NCBI RefSeq assembly: GCF_003319095.1 | Contig: NZ_QOHI01000001.1 | Location: 558,001 to 622,000 of the forward strand | Length of the DNA: 64,000 nt | Reading direction: 5' to 3' | DNA from: Blastococcus sp. TBT05-19 | GTDB taxonomy: Bacteria; Actinomycetota; Actinomycetes; Mycobacteriales; Geodermatophilaceae | Part shown: in pieces, positions 55,979 through 63,921 of the stretch | Position numbering within the stretch: the stretch's first letter is position 1 | How the letters are laid out: the number at the start of each line of letters is the position of its first letter | The notes under the pieces: generated by a model | Databases searched by the model: none | What the model was told of the DNA's origin: nothing | What the model saw: only the letters and a program-made list of their open reading frames with translations | Made by a program: the position numbers and the translations under genes

Positions 55979-57361
55979 TCAGCCGAGGGAGCTGAGCTGG
56001 CTGCCCAGCCAGGTGGACTGGTTCCTCATGGAACTCAGCGCGGTCTCCATGGCGGTGAACTGCCGGGTCAGGGTGTCCCTGCGCTTCTCCAGCCGCAGGT
56101 CCCAGGAGTCGATGCGCGCCTGGATGTCCTTGGCCGTCGAGTCCTTGCCGCTGGCCATCGAGACCAGCGTTCCGGTCGTCGCGTTCGAGGCGGACTTGGC
56201 GACGTCCAGCAGACGGGCGGCGACGCCCTTGACCGCAGGGATCGGGGTGCCGTCGGGCGCGGTGCCCTTCGCGGTGCCGAGCACCAGGGTCTGGGCCAGC
56301 TCGGGCTTGTCCTTGAGCGCGGCGGTGAACACGTTCTTGTCGAACGTGATCTTGCCGTCCTTGGTGAGCTGGAAGCCGGCCTGCGCCGGCGACCCGGAGG
56401 AGCCCACGCCCGCGGAGACCGCGTCGAGCAGCTGGCCGGCGAGCGAGGTGATCGAGTAGTCGCCCCGCAGTGCGGCGGTGCTGCCCTTGGAGTTGTTCGT
56501 GTAGTCCTTGACCGTGGTGATCGCGGCGTTGACCGCGTCGACCAGCTTCTGCACGTTGGCGACGACGGCGTCGTTGTTGCTGGCCACCGCGACGCTGACC
56601 TGCGCCTCGGGGTCGGCCTTGGACACCGTCACCGAGACACCCGGCAGGAGGTCGGCGAACGTGTTGGTCGCCGAGGACGAGGTCACGCCGCCGCCGAGGT
56701 GCAGGACGGCGTTCTTCGCGTCGGCGGTGTTGAGGAAGGTCGACCCCATCGTGGTGGTGTCCTCGGACGCCGTCCTGACGGTGAACTTCCCGGCCTCGCC
56801 GGACTTCGTGCTGCTCAGCTGCAGGGTGTAGGAGTTGTCGGCGAGCTTGACCACCGACGCGGTCATCCCCTTGCCGGCGTCGGTGATCGCCTTCGCGGCC
56901 TCGGAGAGGGTGGCCCCGGCCGGGATGTCGATCGTGCCGACGGAGACATCCTTGTCGTCGTAGACCTCGATCGGCCACGTCATGCCCGGGATGCGGGCAT
57001 CGGCGGTGGCGGAGGTCCAGGTGTTCCGGCTCAGGCTGACCTGGGTGCTGGCCAGGGAGTTGACGTAGAAGCTGACCGAGGCGCCGGGGGTGGCGCTGGC
57101 GGTGGCGGCGGCGGTGACGGCGGAGCTGGTGCTCGACGCGGTCCGGGCGCTGGCCAGGGCGGAGGGGGTGAGCTTCTCGGCGGCCGAGGTGATGGCCAGG
57201 AAGGTCGTGTTGACCGTGCGGTAGGCCGAGGCGGCCTGCTGGGTGGCCGTGAGGCGGGTCTTGAGCGCCTTCTGCGACGCGCCCTCGGCGCTGATGAGCT
57301 GGTTGATGAGGTTCGTGGTGTCCAGCCCGGAGACCAGACCGTCGACGCTCATGCCTGCCAT
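55979..57361 (-). CDS. fliD: Filament cap protein FliD
   Basis: A 460-residue cap protein. The N-terminal region (MSVDGLVSGLDTTNLINQLISAEGASQKALKTRLTATQQAASAYR) and the C-terminal coil (QARIDSWDLRLEKRRDTLTRQFTAMETALSSMRNQSTWLGSQLSSL) are the conserved FliD N and FliD C domains. The centre is variable beta-rich. It sits at the filament tip and inserts flagellin. AGGAGG lies 6 nt before the ATG at 57361; Met4 is an alternative. No FliA-type box is seen directly upstream; read-through from fliC past its terminator is possible. Confidence 0.95.
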   Translation of the reverse strand: MAGMSVDGLVSGLDTTNLINQLISAEGASQKALKTRLTATQQAASAYRTVNTTFLAITSAAEKLTPSALASARTASSTSSAVTAAATASATPGASVSFYVNSLASTQVSLSRNTWTSATADARIPGMTWPIEVYDDKDVSVGTIDIPAGATLSEAAKAITDAGKGMTASVVKLADNSYTLQLSSTKSGEAGKFTVRTASEDTTTMGSTFLNTADAKNAVLHLGGGVTSSSATNTFADLLPGVSVTVSKADPEAQVSVAVASNNDAVVANVQKLVDAVNAAITTVKDYTNNSKGSTAALRGDYSITSLAGQLLDAVSAGVGSSGSPAQAGFQLTKDGKITFDKNVFTAALKDKPELAQTLVLGTAKGTAPDGTPIPAVKGVAARLLDVAKSASNATTGTLVSMASGKDSTAKDIQARIDSWDLRLEKRRDTLTRQFTAMETALSSMRNQSTWLGSQLSSLG

Positions 57362-57397
57362 GCGCTTCCTCCTGGTCCGGGCGGGCGGGGGTGTGAG

Positions 57398-57430
57398 TGA
57401 GGGGGGAGGCCGGTCCGGCCTCCCCCCTCA
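57398..57430 (-). terminator. 16-bp hairpin terminator after fliC
   Basis: TGAGGGGGGAGGCCGG and its exact reverse complement are separated by a single T, so 3-5 bases at the tip must be unpaired. It lies 40 nt past the fliC stop. Confidence 0.8.
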
Positions 57431-57470
57431 CCCGAGGTGCTGAGGTGCTCCCTCAGCTACTCAGCTGGGA

Positions 57471-58652
57471 TCAGCGGAGCAGCGACAGGACACCCTGCGA
57501 GGCCTGGTTGGCCTGCGCGAGCATCGAGGTGCCGGCCTGGGTCAGGATCTGGTTGCGGGTGAACCCGACCATCTCCTGCGCCATGTCGGCGTCACGGATG
57601 CGGCTCTCCGACGCGGTCAGGTTCTCGACCGAGACGTTGAGGTTGTTGATGGTGTGGTCGAACCGGTTCTGCAGAGCACCCAGGTCGGCCCGGGTGGTGG
57701 AGACCGTCTTGATCGCGGCGTCGATCTTCTTCAGGCCCTCGGTGGCTCCGGTGGACTGCGTGAAGGTGAGCTGCGCGGCCGCGAGCTCCTCGGCGGTGGC
57801 GTCCGCACCCGGGTTCGAGCCCGTGATGGTGAGAGCGCCGCCGCTGACAGCGGCCTGGATGTTGCCGGCACCGAAGGTGTTGTCCAGGGCCTCGTTCAGC
57901 GACGCCAGACGCTCGGTGGCGTTGGCCGTGTCGCTGTACTTGACCGAGGACAGGTCCAGGGTCTTGCCGCCCATGGTGAGGGAGCCGTTGAGCTTGGCGA
58001 ACTCCTCGGCGTTGGCCAGGTTGGCCGTGCCCGAGGCGACCGCCACGGTGCCGGCGGTGCCGGCAGCGGAGCTGCTGGTCGCAGCCGTCTCGGTGGCGGT
58101 GATGCCGGCCGCGGCGATGGTGACGTCCACGCCCTCCAGGTCGAGACCGTTGGCGCCCATGGCGGTGCCGATCTGGACCTGGATCTGCTCGCCGGCGTTG
58201 GCGCCGACCTGGAACTTGCCGGCGTAGTTGCCGTCGAGCAGCTTGGTGCCGTTGAAGGTCGTCGTGTCGGAGATGCGGGTCAGCTCGTTCTTGAGCTGGC
58301 CGAGCTCCGACTGGATGTTCTTCTTGGCCTCGGCGTTCAGACCACCGTCGTTGCTGGCCTGGACGGTCAGGTCGCGCATGCGCTGCAGGATCGAGTGCGT
58401 CTCGGTGAGCGCACCTTCAGCGGTCTGCACGACCGAGATGCCGTCCTGGGTGTTGCGGACGGCGACCTTCAGGCCACCGATCTGCGAACGCAGGCCCTCC
58501 GAGATGGCGAGCCCGGCCGCGTCGTCGGCAGCGCGGTTGATGCGGAAGCCGGAGGAGAGCTTCTCCAGCGACTTGCTCATCTGGTTGTCCGTGACGGACA
58601 GGTTGCGGTACGCGTTGAGCGCCGCGATGTTGTTGTTGACGCGCAGACCCAT
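57471..58652 (-). CDS. fliC: Flagellin
   Basis: A 393-residue flagellin. The N-terminal D0/D1 part (GLRVNNNIAALNAYRNLSVTDNQMSKSLEKLSSGFRINRAADDAAGLAISEGLRSQIGG) and the C-terminal part (ALQNRFDHTINNLNVSVENLTASESRIRDADMAQEMVGFTRNQILTQAGTSMLAQANQASQGVLSLLR) are highly conserved. About 150 central residues (175-320), rich in Ala, Thr and Ser, form the exposed domain and are possible O-glycosylation targets. AAGGAGG precedes the ATG. A FliA-type promoter lies about 70 nt upstream and a strong terminator downstream, so it is a single-gene unit. Confidence 0.98.
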   Translation of the reverse strand: MGLRVNNNIAALNAYRNLSVTDNQMSKSLEKLSSGFRINRAADDAAGLAISEGLRSQIGGLKVAVRNTQDGISVVQTAEGALTETHSILQRMRDLTVQASNDGGLNAEAKKNIQSELGQLKNELTRISDTTTFNGTKLLDGNYAGKFQVGANAGEQIQVQIGTAMGANGLDLEGVDVTIAAAGITATETAATSSSAAGTAGTVAVASGTANLANAEEFAKLNGSLTMGGKTLDLSSVKYSDTANATERLASLNEALDNTFGAGNIQAAVSGGALTITGSNPGADATAEELAAAQLTFTQSTGATEGLKKIDAAIKTVSTTRADLGALQNRFDHTINNLNVSVENLTASESRIRDADMAQEMVGFTRNQILTQAGTSMLAQANQASQGVLSLLR

Positions 58653-58722
58653 GATGTTCCTCCTTGGACGGGGTCGTACTGGGGGTTCCCGCTGCATCCG
58701 TGCTGCGGGCCGTGCAGGTAGA

Positions 58723-58750
58723 ACTACGGCCGGAAGGCCGGGGGACTTGA
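58723..58750 (-). promoter_or_regulatory. FliA-type promoter of fliC
   Basis: TCAA (58747-58750, minus strand), exactly 16 nt, then GCCGTAGT (58723-58730), a variant of the GCCGATGA box. A GTCA-CGAAA-TGAC inverted repeat (58760-58772) lies just upstream. Confidence 0.55.
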
Positions 58751-58778
58751 GGCGAACGGGTCACGAAATGACCACGGT

Positions 58779-58792
58779 CCCCCGATCGGGGG
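58779..58792 (-). terminator. Small palindrome after glycosyltransferase gene
   Basis: CCCCCGATCGGGGG is a perfect palindrome 15 nt past the glycosyltransferase stop; it may terminate that unit before the fliC promoter. Confidence 0.4.
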
Positions 58793-58807
58793 CATCGCCG
58801 GCGGTCC

Positions 58808-59881
58808 TCAGGCGTATCTGCGCTGGTCGCGGGCCCGGTGGTCGGCGGCCCGTCGCCAGGCCTCCACCCAGAGCTCCGCGGTGTGCTCGGTCAGGTGCCG
58901 GTCGAGCACGACCTCCCGGGCCTGGACGGCGCTCTCGACCCGCCGGTCCCGGTCCCGGATGAAGGCGGTCAGGGCCTTGCCCCAGTCCTTGGCCGACTTC
59001 GCCCGCCAGCCGAGGCCGAGCCGCTCGTACTCGGCACTCGGGGAGCGGACGAACGCGACGCCCCGCGCCGAGTACTCGATGGCCTTGAGCCAGCTCTTGC
59101 AGGTGTTGAACCGGTCGATGCGCAGCGGGGCGACCCCGATGTCGAGGTGGTCCCCGACGGCGGTGACGTAGGTGTCGACGCCGTGCATCCAGCCCGTCTC
59201 CTCGGGCTCGTCGGAGAGGCCGAGCAGAGCGGTCGCGTTCTCCTTCTGGCCGACGACCATGAACCGGCTGCGACCGCGGGTCGCGGCCAGCGCCTGCTGG
59301 AGGCCGCTGCCCATCTCCTGCAGGTCGTAGGGGTGGGTGGCGACGCTGCCGGTCCAGCCGACGGTGACGACGTCGGTCTGCCGCTCGTAGGCGGGGGGCA
59401 GCTCGGCGACGCGACGGGGGATCGCGTTGGGGATGGTGACGCCGCGGCCGTGCGGCGCGTACTCCTCCAGCAGGGCCGGCGTCGTCGTCGTCACGAGGTC
59501 CGCGGCCCGGGCGCACTCGGCCGCCTTGCGACCCATGCCCCGGCGGACCAGCGCCAGGTGGGCGAGGTGCCCGTAGGGGACGGCCGAGAGCAGGTCGTCC
59601 ATCTCCACGACGACGGCGACACCGTCGGCCTGCAGGACGCGGATGGTCTCGAGCATGGCCTGGGTCTTGGGCAGCTGGAGGACGACGACGTCGGCGCCGC
59701 GTGCGTCGGCCGCGACGACCTCGCCCTCGCCCCCGGTCGCCGAGGGGCGGACCGTGGTCGCGATGCCGGGGACGGTCTCGATCTCGACGTCGTGGCCGGC
59801 GTCGCGGATGGCGCGCAGCGGCTCGGTGACCCGGTAGTAGTCCTGGGCGTTCTGCCCGGCGTGCATGACGAGCACCTTCAT
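58808..59881 (-). CDS. Glycosyltransferase next to flagellin gene
   Basis: A 357-residue protein with a GT-B layout like glycosyltransferase family 4. An N-terminal Rossmann-type domain (MKVLVMHAGQNAQDYYRVTEPLRAIRDAGHDVEIE, VVVLQLPKTQAMLE, VVEMDDLLSAVPYG, LVTTTTPALLEEYA) is followed by a C-terminal domain (VVTVGWTGSVATHPYDL, DIGVAPLRIDRFNTCKSWLKAIEYSARGVAFVRS). The last motif with its Glu is typical of the nucleotide-sugar site. It follows the fliA-type sigma gene by 11 nt and precedes fliC, so flagellin glycosylation is the likely role, though substrate and sugar are unknown. Confidence 0.82.
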   Translation of the reverse strand: MKVLVMHAGQNAQDYYRVTEPLRAIRDAGHDVEIETVPGIATTVRPSATGGEGEVVAADARGADVVVLQLPKTQAMLETIRVLQADGVAVVVEMDDLLSAVPYGHLAHLALVRRGMGRKAAECARAADLVTTTTPALLEEYAPHGRGVTIPNAIPRRVAELPPAYERQTDVVTVGWTGSVATHPYDLQEMGSGLQQALAATRGRSRFMVVGQKENATALLGLSDEPEETGWMHGVDTYVTAVGDHLDIGVAPLRIDRFNTCKSWLKAIEYSARGVAFVRSPSAEYERLGLGWRAKSAKDWGKALTAFIRDRDRRVESAVQAREVVLDRHLTEHTAELWVEAWRRAADHRARDQRRYA

Positions 59882-59892
59882 GGCGGCGCCTC

Positions 59893-60897
59893 TCAGGCGG
59901 GACGCCGCGACGTCGCGGTGTCGGGGGTGACCCAGCGGGGCCGGGGGTGGGGGACCGTCGTCCTCACGGGCGCGGGCGGGACGGGGGCCGTCGGAACGGC
60001 ACCGGACCGGCCGGTGAGCCGCTCCAGGTAGCTGCGCTGCTGGTTGCGGGCGCGGACGCCGCCGCTGGCCGCGACGGGGGTGCCGTCCCAGATCTCGCCC
60101 ATCGCGGCGTGCAGCAGGGTCAGGGCCCGGGCGCGCATCTGCGAGACCCGGGAGAGGGTGACCCCGAGGTCCTCCGCGATGTCGGTCAGGGATTCATCAC
60201 CGAAGAAATTGCGCTCGATGACCTCGTCGAGCCGGTCGGGCAGCGCCCGGATGGCCTCGTGCAGGTGGCGGGCACGCTCGCCGCGCATCACCGCGCGCTC
60301 CGGCGACTCGCCGGTGTCGGGCAGGTCGAGGCCCGTGCCCTCGGGGCCGGTCTCGGCGTCGATGCTGACCATGACCGCGCGGTGCACGTCGACCTGCAGG
60401 TGGTCGAGCTCGCTGCGCGCCATGCCCAGGCTGTCGGCGAGCTCCTCGCGCGTCGGCGGGCGGCCCAGGCTGATCGTCAGGGCGTCGGCCGCGGCGTCGG
60501 TCCGCCGCGCGGCGGCGCGCACCGACCGGCTCGCCCAGTCCCCGGACCGCAGCTCGTCGAGCACGGCGCCCTGCAGCCGGGCCAGGGCATAGGTGGCGAA
60601 GGAGGCGCCGGCGGTCGGGTCGAACCGCTTGGCCACCTCGACGAGGGCCACGTGCGCGCAGGACAGCAGGTCCTCGCGGCTGACGTGGCTGGGCAACGAG
60701 ATGCGGGCGGCGACCGCGTTGACGGCGAAGGCGGCGAGCGGCAGGTGCTCGGTCACCAGCGCGTCGACCTCCTGCGCCGACCGGCCCTTGACCGGGTGCG
60801 GCACGCGGCCGCTGGGGGGCCGCTCGCGCGACGAACGGTCGTGTGCGGACCGCTCGCGCAGGGATCGCTCGGAGACGAGGGCACGGACTGGGGTCAC
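59893..60897 (-). CDS. fliA: FliA/WhiG-type sigma factor
   Basis: A 334-residue sigma-28-class factor. Region 2 is about residues 60-125 (DLLSCAHVALVEVAKRFDPTAGASFATYALARLQGAVLDELRSGDW), region 3 follows (DALTISLGRPPTREELADSLGM), and region 4 is LPDRLDEVIERNFFGDESLTDIAEDLGVTLSRVSQMRARALTLLHAAM. About 45 N-terminal charged residues and 60 C-terminal Pro/Arg-rich residues are extra. It should read the TCAA-N16-GCCGATGA promoters found across this locus. No flgM anti-sigma gene is in the window. The GTG start is tentative; downstream GTG codons are possible. Confidence 0.93.
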   Translation of the reverse strand: MTPVRALVSERSLRERSAHDRSSRERPPSGRVPHPVKGRSAQEVDALVTEHLPLAAFAVNAVAARISLPSHVSREDLLSCAHVALVEVAKRFDPTAGASFATYALARLQGAVLDELRSGDWASRSVRAAARRTDAAADALTISLGRPPTREELADSLGMARSELDHLQVDVHRAVMVSIDAETGPEGTGLDLPDTGESPERAVMRGERARHLHEAIRALPDRLDEVIERNFFGDESLTDIAEDLGVTLSRVSQMRARALTLLHAAMGEIWDGTPVAASGGVRARNQQRSYLERLTGRSGAVPTAPVPPAPVRTTVPHPRPRWVTPDTATSRRPA

Positions 60898-60986
60898 GTC
60901 CGTATCTCTCGGCGGACCGGGACGAGGTCGGCACCACCTGTCGGCAGAAATCCCGCGGAACTTGAGCGGCTCTTGCGTGCTTCGGC

Positions 60987-61014
60987 TTGACCTGCTCCGA
61001 ACGGGTGCCGATGG
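60987..61014 (+). promoter_or_regulatory. FliA-type promoter of flgN-flgK-flgL
   Basis: TTGA (60987-60990), exactly 16 nt, then GCCGATGG (61007-61014). The -35 differs from TCAA at two positions, but the spacing is the same as in the other sites. The -10 box overlaps the ATG of a longer FlgN reading, so the later start is favoured. Confidence 0.5.
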
Positions 61015-61118
61015 CACCACCGTTGGCGGCTCCGCCCACGGCCCTCCTCGACCTCGAGGACCGGGCCGGGCGGACCGCCCGGGACGACGACGCGGATCGA
61101 CGGAAGGCGGTGGACGGA

Positions 61119-61604
61119 GTGGACTACCAGCACCTGTCGACGTTGCTGTGGCGGGAGCAGGAGCTCCTGGACCTGCTGCTGTTCAAGGCCGAGGAGAAGC
61201 AGTACCTGATCCTCACCGGGAAGACCCGCTGGCTGCAGCGGATCGCCCACGAGATCGAGGTGGTCCTCGACCAGCTGCGCACCCTGGAGGTGGAGCGCGC
61301 CGCGGCCACCGAGGCCGTGGCCCAGCAGCTCGGCATCGACACGAACCCCTCGCTCCGGCAGGTCGCCGAGGTGGCGCCCGCGCCGTGGAACGACCTCTAC
61401 GCCAAGCACCACGAGGCCCTGCTGGTGCTGGTCACCGAGCTGCGCAGCCTCTCCGACGCCAACCGCGAGCTGATCGAGAGCGGTCTGTCCGCGATCGGTG
61501 ACGCCCTCCTGCAGGTGCGCACCCCCTCGGCCGGCACCTACGGCGCCACCGGCCGGCACTCCGACGGCAGCTCGCGCGCCGTCACCCTGGATGGAGCACT
61601 GTGA
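61119..61604 (+). CDS. flgN: FlgN-type export chaperone
   Basis: A 161-residue helical protein. YQHLSTLLWREQELLDLLLFKAEEKQYLILTGKTRWLQRIAHEIEVVLDQLRTLEVERAA is the FlgN-family pattern, and a long second helix ends near residue 130. It guards the junction proteins FlgK and FlgL, whose genes follow. The GTG at 61119 is chosen because the FliA-type promoter at 60987-61014 covers the beginning of the longer frame and because VDYQHLSTLLW is where family similarity starts. The stop overlaps flgK as GTGA. Confidence 0.9.
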   Translation: MDYQHLSTLLWREQELLDLLLFKAEEKQYLILTGKTRWLQRIAHEIEVVLDQLRTLEVERAAATEAVAQQLGIDTNPSLRQVAEVAPAPWNDLYAKHHEALLVLVTELRSLSDANRELIESGLSAIGDALLQVRTPSAGTYGATGRHSDGSSRAVTLDGAL

Positions 61605-63016
61605 GCACCTTTTCGGGCCTGAACGCCGCGACCACCGCCCTGTGGGCGAACCGTCGTGGTCTGGACGTCACCGGCCAGAACATCGCCAACGTCAACACGG
61701 AGGGCTACTCCCGCCAGCGGGTCGACATGGCCGCTGTCGGCGGGAGCGCCGTGCCGGCGTTCTTCTCCACGAGCTCGGGCATCGGACAGGGCGTCAACGC
61801 CGACGACGTCATCCGCATCCGGGACGCCTTCCTCGAAGGACGTGGCCACACCGAGCACGCGAACCACGCGCAGCTCGTCGCCGAGACCGACGCCTTCGAG
61901 CTCGTCGAGCAGGCCTTCCGCGAGCCCGGCGACACCGGCATCCAGAAGATGCTCGCCGAGACGTGGAGCAGCTGGCAGGACGTCGCCAACAAGCCCGACG
62001 ACCTCGCCGCCCGCGGTGCGGTCCTCAAGCGGCTGGACACCCTGGTCGGCGGCCTGCACTTCAGCCAGGCCCAGCTCGACGGGCAGTGGGACCAGACGCG
62101 GGAGAACCTCGCGGTCCTGGTCGACGACGTCAACGCGGCGGCGGAGAACATCGCCACGCTGAACGTCGCGATCCGGCGCGCGACGCAGGCGAACCTGCCG
62201 AGCAACGACCTGGCCGACCAGCGCGACGTGCTGATCATGAAGCTCGCCGGTCAGGTGGGCGCCACGGTCCGGCCGGGCGAGGACGGCGTCCTGAACGTGG
62301 TCGTCGGCGGCCTCGGCCTCGTCACGGGGGGCACGGCGACCAAGCTGCGGCTCGCCGGCACCGATGACCCTGCCACCATCGACCCCAAGGCGGGGACCGG
62401 CGATCTGGTCCGCCTGATGGCCGACCCCGGGGACTTCCAGGTGCGCGTCGCCGGGACGGCGGCGGGGCAGCTCAACTCCCTCAACGTGATCGTCCCGACC
62501 CACCGCAAGGAGCTCGACGGCATCGCCTCCGACCTGGCGGCGAAGCTGAACGCCGCGCACGCGGACGGTTTCGACCTCGACGGCCTGGCCGGGGCACCCC
62601 TGCTCGGCTCGTCGGGCGGTCCGCTGACCGCGTCCTCGCTCACGGTGCTGGTCACCGACCCCCGCGGGGTCGCCGCCTCGTCGCTGGAACTGCCGGCGGG
62701 GAACCTCGGCAACGGCAACGCCGACCGCATCGCGCGCATCGGCAGCGAGGTGACGGGCGTCGACGCCCGGTACCGCGGGATGATCGTCGAGCTCGGCGTC
62801 CAGTCGGCGGTGTCCCAGCGCAACCTCGACATCCAGAGCAGCATCACCACCACGGTGGACGCCGCACGCGACTCGGTCGCCGGCGTGAACCTCGACGAGG
62901 AGCTCACCAACATGCTCTCGTACCAGCACGCCTACTCGGCCGCGGGTCGCATGATCACCGCGATCGACGAGGCGCTCGACGTGCTGATCAACCGCACCGG
63001 CCTGGTCGGGCGCTGA
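61601..63016 (+). CDS. flgK: Hook-filament junction protein FlgK
   Basis: A 471-residue axial protein. The N-terminal STFSGLNAATTALWANRRGLDVTGQNIANVNTEGYSRQRVD and the C-terminal SVAGVNLDEELTNMLSYQHAYSAAGRMITAIDEALDVLINRTG are the conserved HAP1 ends. The middle carries the flagellin-like and variable domains. It connects hook and filament together with FlgL. GTG start overlaps the flgN stop. Length a little shorter than enteric FlgK (547), as usual in Gram-positives. Confidence 0.96.
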   Translation: MSTFSGLNAATTALWANRRGLDVTGQNIANVNTEGYSRQRVDMAAVGGSAVPAFFSTSSGIGQGVNADDVIRIRDAFLEGRGHTEHANHAQLVAETDAFELVEQAFREPGDTGIQKMLAETWSSWQDVANKPDDLAARGAVLKRLDTLVGGLHFSQAQLDGQWDQTRENLAVLVDDVNAAAENIATLNVAIRRATQANLPSNDLADQRDVLIMKLAGQVGATVRPGEDGVLNVVVGGLGLVTGGTATKLRLAGTDDPATIDPKAGTGDLVRLMADPGDFQVRVAGTAAGQLNSLNVIVPTHRKELDGIASDLAAKLNAAHADGFDLDGLAGAPLLGSSGGPLTASSLTVLVTDPRGVAASSLELPAGNLGNGNADRIARIGSEVTGVDARYRGMIVELGVQSAVSQRNLDIQSSITTTVDAARDSVAGVNLDEELTNMLSYQHAYSAAGRMITAIDEALDVLINRTGLVGR

Positions 63017-63021
63017 TCTCG

Positions 63022-63921
63022 ATGCGCATCACCCAACGGGCCGTCGCCCTCACCAGCCTGCAGGGCCTCAACCGCAACCTGGACGCCTTCGGCAAGCTGC
63101 AGCAGCAGCTCACCTCCGGTCGGCTGCTCAGCGCGCCGTCGGACTCGCCGACCGGCACCAACCGCGCCATGCAGACGCGTTCGGACCAGGAGGCGACCTC
63201 CCAGTTCGTCCGCAACATCGCCGACGGGAAGAGCTGGCTCGACCAGACCGACGCCACTCTCCAGCAGATGATGGACGTGACGCGGCGGGTCCGGGACCTG
63301 GCGGTGCAGGGCTCCAACACCGGAGCCATGTCCGACACCGCCGGCAAGGCCCTGGCCGCGGAGGTCTCCTCGCTGCGGGAGAGCCTGCTCGGGCTGGCCA
63401 ACACCACCGTGGCCGGACGCCCGCTGTTCGGTGGGATCACTGCGGGGGCGCAGGCCTACCACCCGGACACCGGGGCCTACCTCGGGACCACGGACACGCC
63501 GGTGGCCCGACGGGTGTCGACGACCGAGGAGGTCCGCATCGACATCAGCGGGGTCGAGGCGTTCGGCAGCCAGACCGCGGGTGCGGACCTGTTCGCCATC
63601 GTCGACGACATCGCCACCCACCTGGAGGGTGGTGGTGCCGGCCCCGACGCGCTGGCCGCGGATCTCGCCGCACTCGACGAGCGGATGAGCGCGATGATGT
63701 TCGCCGTCGCGGACGTCGGTGCCCGGTCCGCCCGCATGGAGCGCGAGGGCGACATCGCCCTCGACCAGGGGATCGTGCTCGAGACCCGGCTGGCCGAGGT
63801 CGAGAACATCGACCTGCCGAACACGATCATGCGGCTGCAGATGCAGCAGACGGGCTACGAGGCCGCGCTGGCCGCCACCGCCAAAGCGCTCTCGCCCACG
63901 CTCCTGGACTACCTGCGCTGA
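63022..63921 (+). CDS. flgL: Hook-filament junction protein FlgL
   Basis: A 299-residue flagellin-like protein: MRITQRAVALTSLQGLNRNLDAFGKLQQQLTSGRLLSAPSDSPTGTNRAMQTRS at the N-terminus, IDLPNTIMRLQMQQTGYEAALAATAKALSPTLLDYL at the C-terminus. It is the second junction protein and adapts the filament to the hook. It follows flgK by 5 nt, and the stop shares a base with the next ATG (TGATG). Complete. Confidence 0.95.
   Translation: MRITQRAVALTSLQGLNRNLDAFGKLQQQLTSGRLLSAPSDSPTGTNRAMQTRSDQEATSQFVRNIADGKSWLDQTDATLQQMMDVTRRVRDLAVQGSNTGAMSDTAGKALAAEVSSLRESLLGLANTTVAGRPLFGGITAGAQAYHPDTGAYLGTTDTPVARRVSTTEEVRIDISGVEAFGSQTAGADLFAIVDDIATHLEGGGAGPDALAADLAALDERMSAMMFAVADVGARSARMEREGDIALDQGIVLETRLAEVENIDLPNTIMRLQMQQTGYEAALAATAKALSPTLLDYLR

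Noticed and set aside
60987-61118. Longer FlgN N-terminus
   Set aside because: The FliA-type promoter overlaps it, and family similarity begins only at the GTG at 61119.
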